Shown one piece after another: positions 1-6,641 of a DNA stretch of 12,978 bases; positions within the stretch are counted from its first letter, which is position 1; each line of letters opens with the position of its first letter. Under the pieces are notes generated by a model. That model worked only from the letters and a program-made list of their open reading frames with translations, ran no database searches and was not told where the DNA came from. The position numbers and the translations under genes are program-made. Source of the stretch: Firmicutes bacterium UBA6811 (GTDB taxonomy: Bacteria > Bacillota > SHA-98 > UBA4971); NCBI GenBank assembly GCA_002452295.1, contig DKEX01000003.1, positions 1 to 12,978 of the forward strand, given 5' to 3'.

Positions 1-89
1 TTTCCGTTGACCCTGACGGACTTGGCGAGGGCATAGTAGGTACGGTCATCTCCGCGTTTGTTCTTGTTGACGATGCGCTTGAGGAACAA
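1..89 (-). CDS. Transposase, N-terminal fragment (IS1634-like), cut by window edge
   Basis: The minus-strand reading from 89 begins MFLKRIVNKNKRGDDRTYYA and runs open to the window edge (29 codons). It resembles the N-terminus of IS1634/IS4-group DDE transposases, which open with a short strand of the form M-x-L-R-x-V/I followed by a K/R-rich stretch, then a tyrosine-rich strand and 'V.S.R.NGK'. The start is a TTG at 89-87. It is chosen because a perfect GGAGG (minus strand, 103-99) lies 9 bases upstream and no ATG is available. The catalytic domain is outside the window, so whether the element is intact cannot be judged. The family call is from remembered N-terminal pattern only. It lies downstream of the sugar operon in the same orientation. 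Confidence 0.55.
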   Translation of the reverse strand, partial: MFLKRIVNKNKRGDDRTYYALAKSVRVNG

Positions 90-360
90 GTGAGGTCGCC
101 TCCGATCTCGTTTGCCTACCCATAGGGTAGCACGACTCGGAGGAGAGTACAAGTCAGTAATTCCCAGTCATGGAAGCGGATAGTAGCTGCAGGCCAAGAA
201 ATATGCATCTCTTGGTCTCGAGGTGGTCGGGCAACGCATGGAAGGCCAAGAGCTGGGAACGGTTGCCATGGTTTGACTACAAAACGGGCATAATTCGATG
301 AGAAAGCTTATATTAGCAGGTCAAACGGTACACAGGCCTGCAAAGTCGGGTATTTAGGGG
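90..360. other. Gene-free stretch between transposase start and kinase gene, rich in short repeats
   Basis: No convincing gene on either strand. It should contain the terminal inverted repeat and promoter of the insertion sequence whose transposase starts at 89, but I cannot place the element boundary. Visible structure: CTACCC/GGGTAG arms at 116-130; TTCCCAG (161-167) against CTGGGAA (253-259); CCAAGA (194-199) against TCTTGG (210-215); direct repeats CATGGAAG (169-176 and 237-244) and GGCCAAGA (192-199 and 244-251); GCAGG (316-320) against CCTGC (337-341). No U-tract follows any hairpin in the direction of the kinase gene, so no classical terminator for the sugar operon is seen. A 29-codon plus-strand frame from 187 lacks a start codon and may be a gene remnant. 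Confidence 0.5.
116..130. repeat. Short perfect inverted repeat upstream of transposase
   Basis: Six-base arms CTACCC and GGGTAG flank ATA. It sits about 12 bases upstream of the transposase ribosome binding site, so in the transposase mRNA it would form a small hairpin near the leader, or it could be an operator. A role in damping transposase expression is inference. Confidence 0.35.
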
Positions 361-1371
361 TCATGCTTTAAGGTCGCCTTTCGGGGAAAGAGTGGCCGTG
401 ATACGGTCACACTCCGGCGAAGTGGCCGGCAAGCCGGCAGCTCGAGCCGCAACCTGCCATGCGCCCACTATGGCCGGGAATCTTGGTCTCTGAACAACAT
501 CAGTTCCCAGCGAATGGGCGAGGAGCGAACAAAACCGGTTCAAGAGGATTGACGAACGGAAGACGCCGCCAATGCAACTCACGCGGTGCCGGCCTACCTG
601 TAGCCTCAGGCAGTTGAACACGGCCTGGGCCAGGTTCGCCAGGTGTTCGGCCGCGCACTCGAGAATCGCCCGGGCCACAGTGTCACCGACAGTAGCCGCC
701 TCATCTACCACCCGTCCCAGGCCCGCAATCTGGACTCTTCCCAGCTTATCGCCGTACAGCGCTGTGTGCACAGCCCGCAAATCAGGAAGTGCAAACGCGT
801 TCGGGATTCTCTCTTCCAGGGTTGTTGCGGCTCCAACTCCATCGTGGGAACGGGTTGCAGCCGATAAGGCTCTTATACCAATCCAGTATCCGGATCCTTC
901 GTCGCCCATGAGGTACCCCCATCCACCAGCCCAGCGCTCGTCTCCCTGTTGGTTTCGCCCATAGGCGACAGAACCCGTTCCGCTGATGACGATAGCTCCC
1001 GGGTCTCCGCCCGTCGCCCCCTGCCAGGATGCCACCGAATCAGGAATCACAACCACGTGCTCTGCGGCTATGCAATCACGGATGATCTCTTGCATACGCG
1101 CACCGCCCCCGCTCATGCCAAAACCGGCGGCCAGCAGGTGCACTCGGTGAGGGTCTAGGTCTGCATCCGCCAATGCCGCCTGCAAGGCTGTGATTACAGC
1201 CTGACGGCACCGCTCCGGCCCCCCGGGCTCGTTGATGTGATTGGCGGGACCGGCCACCCCGGTGCCGAGAACGTCGCCTTCCGGGGTGGTCACAATGCAC
1301 ATAGTGCTGCTCTGCCCCCCATCCATGGCTACAACCACGGTGATCATGGGGGATGTGTTCGCGGCTTTCAT
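361..1371 (-). CDS. BadF/NagK-type amino-sugar kinase (GlcNAc or ManNAc kinase)
   Basis: A 336-residue ASKHA-fold kinase that should phosphorylate N-acetylglucosamine or N-acetylmannosamine at O6 with ATP in the cytoplasm. Visible motifs: phosphate-1 loop MDGGQSST at about residues 16-23; a conserved Asp in IPDSVASWQGA (about D111), the likely catalytic base region; phosphate-2 loop SGTGSVAYG (about 130-138); the family signature GGWGYLMGDEGSG (about 149-161); and IGGVF near 267-271, the adenosine-side glycines. Length matches the BadF/BadG/NagK family. The start is the ATG at 1371-1369, which shares an ATGA with the stop of the epimerase gene, implying translational coupling. GAGGTG lies about 11 bases upstream of it. 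The longer frame from 1437 would extend far into nanE and the shorter ATG at 1347 has no ribosome binding site. Last gene of the cluster. Substrate between GlcNAc and ManNAc cannot be decided from sequence; the neighbouring NanE favours ManNAc. Confidence 0.88.
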   Translation of the reverse strand: MKAANTSPMITVVVAMDGGQSSTMCIVTTPEGDVLGTGVAGPANHINEPGGPERCRQAVITALQAALADADLDPHRVHLLAAGFGMSGGGARMQEIIRDCIAAEHVVVIPDSVASWQGATGGDPGAIVISGTGSVAYGRNQQGDERWAGGWGYLMGDEGSGYWIGIRALSAATRSHDGVGAATTLEERIPNAFALPDLRAVHTALYGDKLGRVQIAGLGRVVDEAATVGDTVARAILECAAEHLANLAQAVFNCLRLQVGRHRVSCIGGVFRSSILLNRFCSLLAHSLGTDVVQRPRFPAIVGAWQVAARAAGLPATSPECDRITATLSPKGDLKA

Positions 1372-2081
1372 TTCCTCTGTCTCACCTCGCAGACCGGCCC
1401 TTCGGCCGGTGCAGGGACGAACTGCCGGATTCGCCATTCCAGGTCTGTAAGAGCGGTTCCCACCACCACGGCGTAGGCGCCCTGCGTCAGGGCCGCACTG
1501 ACCTCCTCGGGAGCGTGAAAACGCCCTTCGCCAACTATCGGGCAGGTGATGGTCGCAGCCAGACGGCGGATCAGCTCTAAGTCCGGCCCCTTGCTCCGTG
1601 CCTCTTCTGTGTATGGCGTGTAGCCGGACATCGTCGTGGCCACCAGATCCGCGCCCAGGCGGGCGGCTTCCGTCCCTTCCTCCAGTGTAGAGATGTCAAC
1701 CATCACCGGTTTATGGAGGGTATCACGGATATGCCGGATTAGGTCCGCCAAGGGTTCATCAGTAGGCCGCGAGCGATGAGTGCCTTCGATAGCGATAATG
1801 TCCGCCCCTGCGGCTGCGAGGCCTTCCGCCTCGGTTCGTGTAGGGGTGATGTAAACCTCCGCTCCTTCGTAGTGGACTTTGTGGATCCCGATGATGGGAA
1901 TGGTAACACCACGATTCTTCATGGCCGAAACATGTTCGGGCGAATCAGCCCGGACTCCCACCGCGCCGGCTCGCTGGGCCGAAAGCGCAAACGCCGCCAT
2001 GATCCCCGCGTCCAGCAAGGGACTACCTTGCCAGGCCTGGCAGGATACAATCAAGCCGGGCCGTAGAATATCCCGGACCAC
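1368..2081 (-). CDS. nanE: Putative N-acetylmannosamine-6-phosphate 2-epimerase (NanE)
   Basis: A 237-residue TIM-barrel protein that should interconvert ManNAc-6-P and GlcNAc-6-P. The N-terminal signature GLIVSCQAWQGSPLLD matches NanE proteins (typically GLIVSCQA.EGEPL). IIGIHKVHYEGAEVYITPT carries the conserved lysine (K68 in this numbering) and GEGRFHAPEEV the conserved glutamate (E185). These correspond to the Lys/Glu pair known as catalytic in clostridial NanE. VDISTLEEG is also present. One deviation is IAIEGTHRSRP where most members have IALDAT.R.RP. I chose the GTG at 2081-2079 because AGGGAGGG (2095-2088) sits 6 bases upstream. A TTG at 2102 overlapping the previous stop as TTGA is possible but has no ribosome binding site, and it would bury this purine tract inside the gene. 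The gene ends in an ATGA overlap with the kinase. Pathway: between sugar kinase and NagA/NagB, which are not in the window. Confidence 0.92.
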   Translation of the reverse strand: MVRDILRPGLIVSCQAWQGSPLLDAGIMAAFALSAQRAGAVGVRADSPEHVSAMKNRGVTIPIIGIHKVHYEGAEVYITPTRTEAEGLAAAGADIIAIEGTHRSRPTDEPLADLIRHIRDTLHKPVMVDISTLEEGTEAARLGADLVATTMSGYTPYTEEARSKGPDLELIRRLAATITCPIVGEGRFHAPEEVSAALTQGAYAVVVGTALTDLEWRIRQFVPAPAEGPVCEVRQRK

Positions 2082-2087
2082 CAAACG

Positions 2088-2095
2088 CCCTCCCT
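2088..2095 (-). promoter_or_regulatory. Ribosome binding site deciding the nanE start
   Basis: The minus strand reads AGGGAGGG, the inner part of a purine tract formed by three GGG-A units (2100-2088). It is 6 bases from the GTG at 2081, the best-spaced start in this frame. It lies just after the stop codon of the SIS-domain gene (2101-2099), as expected for an operon with re-initiation. Confidence 0.6.
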
Positions 2096-2098
2096 CCC

Positions 2099-2761
2099 TC
2101 AATATCCGAGCCGCTGGTAGCGCTGGATTTCTGCCTGGTAACTCTCCAATCCCCCAGGAACGTTAGCACTTGTGAAAATCGTTGGCACGAAGCCATCGGC
2201 CTCCATCTGAGCAACCATTTCCGCTACCACCGCCCACATCACGATGGCCGAGATGACCCCAGATGAGGGGCAGGCCCGGCGCCCCAACCGTTCAAAGGCT
2301 AGCAAGGCATCGCCTGCTACGCCCCCGATGTCGATCACGAGATCGGCCACGTCCCGCAGCAGTTTTCCTGATTCATGCTCAACCGGGGCTTGAGCTGCCT
2401 GGGCGCCGGAGGTTAACGAGATCACTAGCACTCCTCGTTCGCGGGCCAGTAACGCGGATTCAATCACCTCTTTAGCCCTCCCGCTGACAGAGGCCACAAA
2501 CAGCACGTCGCCGCGGCGGACGAGCGCCGGGTTGCGAACGTCTTCGATCGTGACCAGGCGAAGTGCTGCCAACCCTCCTGCGCGGCTTACCAGCTCAGCT
2601 CCCAGCAGGTGTCCGTGATCCAGAACGTGGACGCAACCGCCTTCTTCCACGGTCCGCGCAGCGTGGCAGGCTACCTTCTGGATTGTATGCTGCTGTTGCT
2701 GGCGAACTTCCTGGACTAATGCGAGCATTGCGTCGAAATAGCGCTCACATGACATCCTCAT
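2099..2761 (-). CDS. SIS-domain sugar-phosphate-binding protein (UPF0309-like)
   Basis: A 220-residue single SIS (sugar isomerase) domain protein. HVLDHGHLLGAELVSRAGGLA (about residues 45-65) is the first phosphosugar-binding segment. LFVASVSGRAKEVIE (about 87-101) carries the serine-rich phosphate loop, and GVLVISLTS follows. The C-terminal SANVPGGLESYQ matches the 'SANIPGG' ending I associate with the UPF0309 family. Exact activity is unknown; members are thought to bind or isomerise sugar phosphates and commonly sit in amino-sugar operons. The ATG at 2761 overlaps the deoR stop by 17 bases; an in-frame ATG at 2755 is an alternative. Neither has a textbook Shine-Dalgarno, so the gene probably depends on coupling to deoR translation. 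It ends immediately before the nanE ribosome binding site. Confidence 0.8.
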   Translation of the reverse strand: MRMSCERYFDAMLALVQEVRQQQQHTIQKVACHAARTVEEGGCVHVLDHGHLLGAELVSRAGGLAALRLVTIEDVRNPALVRRGDVLFVASVSGRAKEVIESALLARERGVLVISLTSGAQAAQAPVEHESGKLLRDVADLVIDIGGVAGDALLAFERLGRRACPSSGVISAIVMWAVVAEMVAQMEADGFVPTIFTSANVPGGLESYQAEIQRYQRLGY

Positions 2762-3551
2762 ACCCCCGCTCGCCCGAGATCGTGTTCTCGTTTCCTACAA
2801 GCATTTGCACGTGGTTGTCGGCAAAGAAATCACGGTATGGCTGCGGCAGCTCGTTATCAGTGACGACCACTGACACCCTGGCCAGCGGCGCCACCTCGGC
2901 AAAACATATGGTATCAAACTTGGAGTGGTCTGCGACGAGGATAATCCGCTCGGCCGCTTTCACCATTACCCGGTGGATACGGGCTTGCTCTAAACGGGCG
3001 TCCGTCAGGCCGTATTCCATGGAGATCCCTTTTGTGGATAAGAACGCTTTATCCACGTGGTAGCGGGCCAGAGTCTCCTCGGTCTCCCCTCCCAGGAAGG
3101 ACATGCTCTCCCGGTCCAAAACGCCGCCGCTACTGATCACGCGGACATTATACCGCGCCAGTTGCTCCACTGCCGCCCAGGAGTTCGTCACCACCGTGAC
3201 GTCGCGGACTTGCTCCAGATGCAAGGCCAGGAACGAGATGGTGCTGCTGTTATCAAGCATGACTGTGTCGCCGGGCTGGACCAGCCTTGCGGCCGTGCGA
3301 CCCAGCATCTGCTTTTCACTGCTCAGCATCGTCTGGCGGACCCTCACGGGAAGGTCGTGACCCCGCCCGTATCCTGGCGATATGGCTCCCCCGTGAGTGC
3401 GAACCAGCAGGCCTTCTCTTTCCAGATCTGCAAGATCCTTACGGATCGTAGCTGCGGTAACGTTTAGTTGTTCTCTCAGTTCCAGTACAGTGATTGCCCC
3501 GTGCTGCTTTACGAGAGCTAGAATGTCGCGGCGTCTCTGTTCCGGTAGCAT
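2745..3551 (-). CDS. DeoR-family transcriptional repressor of sugar catabolism
   Basis: A 268-residue regulator with the DeoR/GlpR layout. The N-terminal winged helix-turn-helix (about 5-57) contains LREQLNVTAATIRKDLADLE as recognition region and the family-typical LLVRTHGGAI right after it. The C-terminal sugar-phosphate sensor domain has DNSSTISFLA (about 100-109), SSGGVLDRESMSFLG and VADHSKFD (about 207-213). It should bind a phosphorylated sugar from this pathway, plausibly GlcNAc-6-P or ManNAc-6-P, and release its operator. The start at ATG 3551 is chosen because MLPEQRRRDILALV is the usual N-terminus and GGGAGGAG lies about 10 bases upstream. The longer frame to 3695 adds 48 low-complexity residues that run through intergenic repeats. 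A direct repeat at 3590-3612 suggests autoregulation. It overlaps the next gene by 17 bases. Confidence 0.92.
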   Translation of the reverse strand: MLPEQRRRDILALVKQHGAITVLELREQLNVTAATIRKDLADLEREGLLVRTHGGAISPGYGRGHDLPVRVRQTMLSSEKQMLGRTAARLVQPGDTVMLDNSSTISFLALHLEQVRDVTVVTNSWAAVEQLARYNVRVISSGGVLDRESMSFLGGETEETLARYHVDKAFLSTKGISMEYGLTDARLEQARIHRVMVKAAERIILVADHSKFDTICFAEVAPLARVSVVVTDNELPQPYRDFFADNHVQMLVGNENTISGERGYEDVM

Positions 3552-3589
3552 CGGCCTCTTCTCCTCCCAGACTGTAAGCCGTAAATCCA

Positions 3590-3612
3590 TACCACTTTTC
3601 ACTGTACCACTT
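3590..3612. promoter_or_regulatory. Direct repeat, candidate DeoR-family operator
   Basis: TACCACTT occurs at 3590-3597 and again at 3605-3612, 15 bases apart, in the leader just upstream of the deoR start (minus strand AAGTGGTA twice, with GTGAAA between). DeoR-family proteins often bind tandem or inverted short repeats near their own promoters. A weak promoter could overlap (minus strand CCGACA, 17 bases, TACAGT). Function is inference from position and repetition. Confidence 0.35.
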
Positions 3613-3637
3613 CCGCACCGGGTTGTCGGCGCTCGCG

Positions 3638-3666
3638 CTCGGGGTTTCCCCGAGGGCGAAATGCCC
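3638..3666. repeat. Two adjacent GC-rich hairpins between the hydrolase gene and deoR
   Basis: CTCGGGG-TTT-CCCCGAG (3638-3654) is a perfect seven-base stem. Next to it GGGC-GAAAT-GCCC (3654-3666) can form a second small stem. They lie about 50 bases downstream of the hydrolase stop. No run of U follows on the minus strand, so this is not a standard intrinsic terminator. It may stabilise the 3' end of the upstream transcript or weaken read-through into deoR. Confidence 0.4.
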
Positions 3667-3714
3667 CCTTCTCCAGTTCTAACGGCGTTTGCCATGAGAT
3701 TGGGACACAGCGAA

Positions 3715-5745
3715 TCAGAACCACAGCGACCGGTCGAGCGTGAAGCTGAGCACTCGGATGAGATGCCCCGCGCTCACAGGAAGCGTCTCCGTATTGCGCA
3801 TCCCCTCACGCCCTGCGAATTCCTCGATGAGGCCCGTGGCAGCCTGGTCCCTTCCAACCTGGCAGGCGGCCATCGCCCACCAGAGGTACTGGGTGTTGTC
3901 GGTGACTCCGGACGGCATCGGCTTGCGCTGCTTCACGTAGAAGCGGTCATAAAGCATGTCAAAGATGTCGCGATCCAGCGAGTTGTCTGTGCTTCCAGTT
4001 ACAGCCAGGAAGAGGATGTTAGAGAGCGCATCGGGGTACCACGTGTCCATCCTGGTATACTTCGTTCCGTCCGACTGGATCGACATGGCGTAATAGCCTT
4101 CATCGCTCAGCCAGAACTGGTTGCGCAGACCGTCCATGGTCTTATCGGCGAGGAAGGCAAAGAGGTTCTCGTAGGCGATATCCCCCAACGTCGCAGAAAT
4201 ACTCCAACCCGCAGCGAGCCCGAGCCAGACTTCGGCGTTGTCCATCAGGTATTTCACAGGCCACCCCGGCTTCGCGAAAGTGAGTCCGTCCCGCCCATAT
4301 GTCAGGTCTATAGCCCCAAGCGCTTTGACAACATATGGATACATCTGGGTGAGGAAATCGCGACTCCCGGTCACCCGGTAGTACCTCCATACCGCAAGGA
4401 TGAAAGTCGCCGCATACGAATCTGTTGAGTCATAGTCCCCTGTAGGTTTGTGGTCCGGGTAGAGGCCGGTGTAGTCGTATACGGTACCGTCCGCATTCAT
4501 GTGGTTCACATACCACTCGAGCCAGCGCCGGGCCGATGTGAGGAAATCTGGAATATGCGTCAGCTCGTAGGCACGTAATAGTCCCAGCACGGCGAAGTTG
4601 GAGAAGTACGGGATGATCCGCCCGCGGTTTCCTCCAGCACCGAGGACTATAGCGCCATCCTGGTTCTGGAATTCCATGATATGTCGGGCCATCCACGCTA
4701 TATCCTCCAGCACCCTGGCATCAAGCGATTCGGCTTCCTTGCCGGCTCCCCCAACTTCTCCCGTGGCTCCTGCCGCTTCTGCCAGTGCCGCTGGCCGCCT
4801 CGGCGTCGGTTTGCGTTCCCCGGTGATAAACGACCAGGTGTAGTCGGTTTCAAGCCTGGCGCCGCTTTCGTCCACGATTCCCTTCGGGCCCCCCTTGGCC
4901 ACCACGGTGTACTTCGAGCGTGGTGCCAACTCACGGTGAGGAGAGATCAGAATCGCATGTTGTCCAAGGGAGTAGTAAAGCAGCGCAGGCACATCATGCC
5001 CTGTAGAATCTTGCACGCACACAGCGGACGTGTTGACGGTGGATGCATCAAGGGGTCTACTCACGAAAACCTCAAACACCGGACGCGTAGAAACATCGAC
5101 CGCGAGATCGCCCGGCTCCACCCATTCCACGCATAGCGGCTTTTTCACCCCGCTCACCACCTTGACATCGTCTATTATGAACTCGGCATCGCCGCTATCA
5201 GGCACGATCGTCGGTTTTATCACGAATCGGTAAATCTCGTCTCCCCTAAGCTGTCGCGATATCTCGGAAAACAGGATGGAGACCTGAGTCCACTTCCCTA
5301 CCGGGACTTCCCCCATGGGAACGGGGCACCAGAAAAAGCCGCTATGTTCCTTCGAGAAGGCTTCCACCACCACAGCCTTGTATTTAGCCGTCCCGCCTGC
5401 ATAGAACCAGAAATCGAATGCTGACTCCTGCTCGGTGAAACGGCAGTTCTTGATGAACGCGAGCCCCACCTCTGGCTGACTGGGACTGGCAGAGGCCCGC
5501 CCCATCAGCGCCTTTTTTCCGCTGCGGACATTGGCGGTGGTAATGGACTTGTTCCCGTTCGTGCCGTTTGTCCACCAGTCCCAGGTATCGCCTGATTCGA
5601 AGTCATCCGAAAAGACCACCTTCTCGGCTTGCGCCTCTTGGGCAACCGTCGAGGCTGGAGGCCACAGGAAAAACGCGGTCAATAAAACGCCCAGCACCAT
5701 GTGAGGTATCAATCTGAACATCCTGGGAGCTACGATAACCCCCAT
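3715..5745 (-). CDS. Secreted multidomain six-hairpin glycosidase-like protein with jelly-roll and Big_5-like domains
   Basis: A 676-residue exported protein. A signal peptide covers about residues 1-38 (basic start, hydrophobic LGVLLTAFFLWPPAS, then VAQEAQA); there is no lipobox cysteine. Residues about 42-200 look like a beta-sandwich carbohydrate-binding domain (VFSDDFESGDTWDWW start, FIIDDVKVVSG end). About 206-308 resemble a bacterial Ig-like Big_5 domain (VSTRPVFEVFVSRPLD, LAPRSKYTVV, YTWSFITGE). An Ala/Gly/Glu/Pro linker follows. The C-terminal half (about 342-676) has repeated aromatic helix pairs and conserved acids (GDYDSTDSYAATFI) typical of an (alpha/alpha)6 six-hairpin glycosidase or lyase fold. 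Family and substrate not recognised. ATG 5745 is chosen because GGGAGGG lies 8 bases upstream; an ATG at 5796 would overlap the permease gene. The gap to the permease gene is 34 bases. It probably releases the oligosaccharide or amino sugar that the neighbouring transporter imports. Confidence 0.75.
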   Translation of the reverse strand: MGVIVAPRMFRLIPHMVLGVLLTAFFLWPPASTVAQEAQAEKVVFSDDFESGDTWDWWTNGTNGNKSITTANVRSGKKALMGRASASPSQPEVGLAFIKNCRFTEQESAFDFWFYAGGTAKYKAVVVEAFSKEHSGFFWCPVPMGEVPVGKWTQVSILFSEISRQLRGDEIYRFVIKPTIVPDSGDAEFIIDDVKVVSGVKKPLCVEWVEPGDLAVDVSTRPVFEVFVSRPLDASTVNTSAVCVQDSTGHDVPALLYYSLGQHAILISPHRELAPRSKYTVVAKGGPKGIVDESGARLETDYTWSFITGERKPTPRRPAALAEAAGATGEVGGAGKEAESLDARVLEDIAWMARHIMEFQNQDGAIVLGAGGNRGRIIPYFSNFAVLGLLRAYELTHIPDFLTSARRWLEWYVNHMNADGTVYDYTGLYPDHKPTGDYDSTDSYAATFILAVWRYYRVTGSRDFLTQMYPYVVKALGAIDLTYGRDGLTFAKPGWPVKYLMDNAEVWLGLAAGWSISATLGDIAYENLFAFLADKTMDGLRNQFWLSDEGYYAMSIQSDGTKYTRMDTWYPDALSNILFLAVTGSTDNSLDRDIFDMLYDRFYVKQRKPMPSGVTDNTQYLWWAMAACQVGRDQAATGLIEEFAGREGMRNTETLPVSAGHLIRVLSFTLDRSLWF

Positions 5746-5779
5746 CTCCGACACCCTCCCGCCTAATCCGCGCTTCCCC

Positions 5780-6616
5780 CTACGCCTTGATTGCACCGCT
5801 CGTGAGCCCCTCGATAAACGTCCGCATGCTGGCGAAGAACAGTACTACCAGGGGAAGCGAGGTGATCATGTATGCGGCCATCACCTGTCCGGTTTCTGGC
5901 CGCCAGATGCTCGTGCGAAAATACGCGATGCCGACGGGAATCGTCTTTAAGTGCTCGCTGGTGATAGTTACCAGGGGCCAGATCAGGTCATTCCATTGTG
6001 CCAAGACGTTCAGAATCGCCACGGTGCTGAGGATGGGCATGGAAAGGGGGATGGCGATCCTAAGGCAGCTCGCAAGCTCCGACGCACCGTCCAGTCTGGC
6101 GGCCTCAAAAAGCTCCTCCGGGATCGACGCGAAGAAAGTGCGCAGGAAGAGTATGGAGAAAACCTGACCCCCAGCTACGTACGGCAGTATCAGTACCCAC
6201 CTGGTGTCGAGCAATCCCAGGCGTTTCACCAAGACAAACCGGGTGATCAGCGTGAGAGTGCCCGGAATCATCACGATCCCCAAGATCGCGTAAAAGAGAA
6301 CTTCTTTGAAAGGAAAGGCGAACCGCGCGAATACGTACGCGGACATGGACGAGACCACGAGAATCAGGGTCGTAGCCACAACGCATATGACGATGCTATT
6401 CGCAATGTAGGGCGCAACCTTGGCCCACGCGAAGGCGTAGTTCTCCCAGTGAAATGGGCGCACCACCTGCCAGAAATACAACTCAAACTGGCTTTGCGTC
6501 TTGAGAGAAGTGATGAATATGAAGGCGAACGGGTAAAACGTAAGAACTACGATAATCCATAGCAGAATGTGTTTTGATAGTTCGATCCAGGAATTTCCCC
6601 GCTTGGCGCTCACCAC
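5780..6616 (-). CDS. ABC sugar transporter permease, MalG type
   Basis: A 278-residue inner-membrane permease of the carbohydrate uptake-1 (MalG/UgpE) group with about six hydrophobic segments, the first at about 16-37. The cytoplasmic EAA loop that contacts the ATPase is visible as PEELFEAARLDGASELA (about 166-182) followed by the IAIPLSMPIL segment. The C-terminus EGLTSGAIKA is typical of the group. The start is GTG 6616, with GGGGTGA about 3-6 bases upstream; an in-frame ATG at 6628 is followed at once by a stop and is excluded. The gap to the other permease gene is 25 bases. No ATP-binding subunit gene is present here, so a shared MsmK/MalK-like ATPase is expected elsewhere. Confidence 0.93.
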   Translation of the reverse strand: MVSAKRGNSWIELSKHILLWIIVVLTFYPFAFIFITSLKTQSQFELYFWQVVRPFHWENYAFAWAKVAPYIANSIVICVVATTLILVVSSMSAYVFARFAFPFKEVLFYAILGIVMIPGTLTLITRFVLVKRLGLLDTRWVLILPYVAGGQVFSILFLRTFFASIPEELFEAARLDGASELASCLRIAIPLSMPILSTVAILNVLAQWNDLIWPLVTITSEHLKTIPVGIAYFRTSIWRPETGQVMAAYMITSLPLVVLFFASMRTFIEGLTSGAIKA

Positions 6617-6641
6617 TGCTCACCCCATATGAACTTGAAGG

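Noticed and set aside
3638..3666. Intrinsic terminator after the hydrolase gene
   Set aside because: Stable stems are present but no U-tract follows on the minus strand, so it is listed only as a repeat.
3541..3695. Extension of the DeoR protein to a 316-residue form
   Set aside because: The extra 48 residues translate the hairpins and direct repeats, while the ATG at 3551 has a strong ribosome binding site and gives the standard family N-terminus.
3397..4428. Long (343-codon) plus-strand open frame antisense to deoR and the hydrolase
   Set aside because: Lies opposite two well-supported genes, spans their intergenic repeats, has Arg/Pro/Ser-rich composition typical of a GC-rich shadow frame and no family resemblance.
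5951..6562. 203-codon plus-strand frame inside the MalG-type permease gene
   Set aside because: Highly charged sequence opposite hydrophobic membrane codons; a mirror of the permease gene, without a ribosome binding site or homology.
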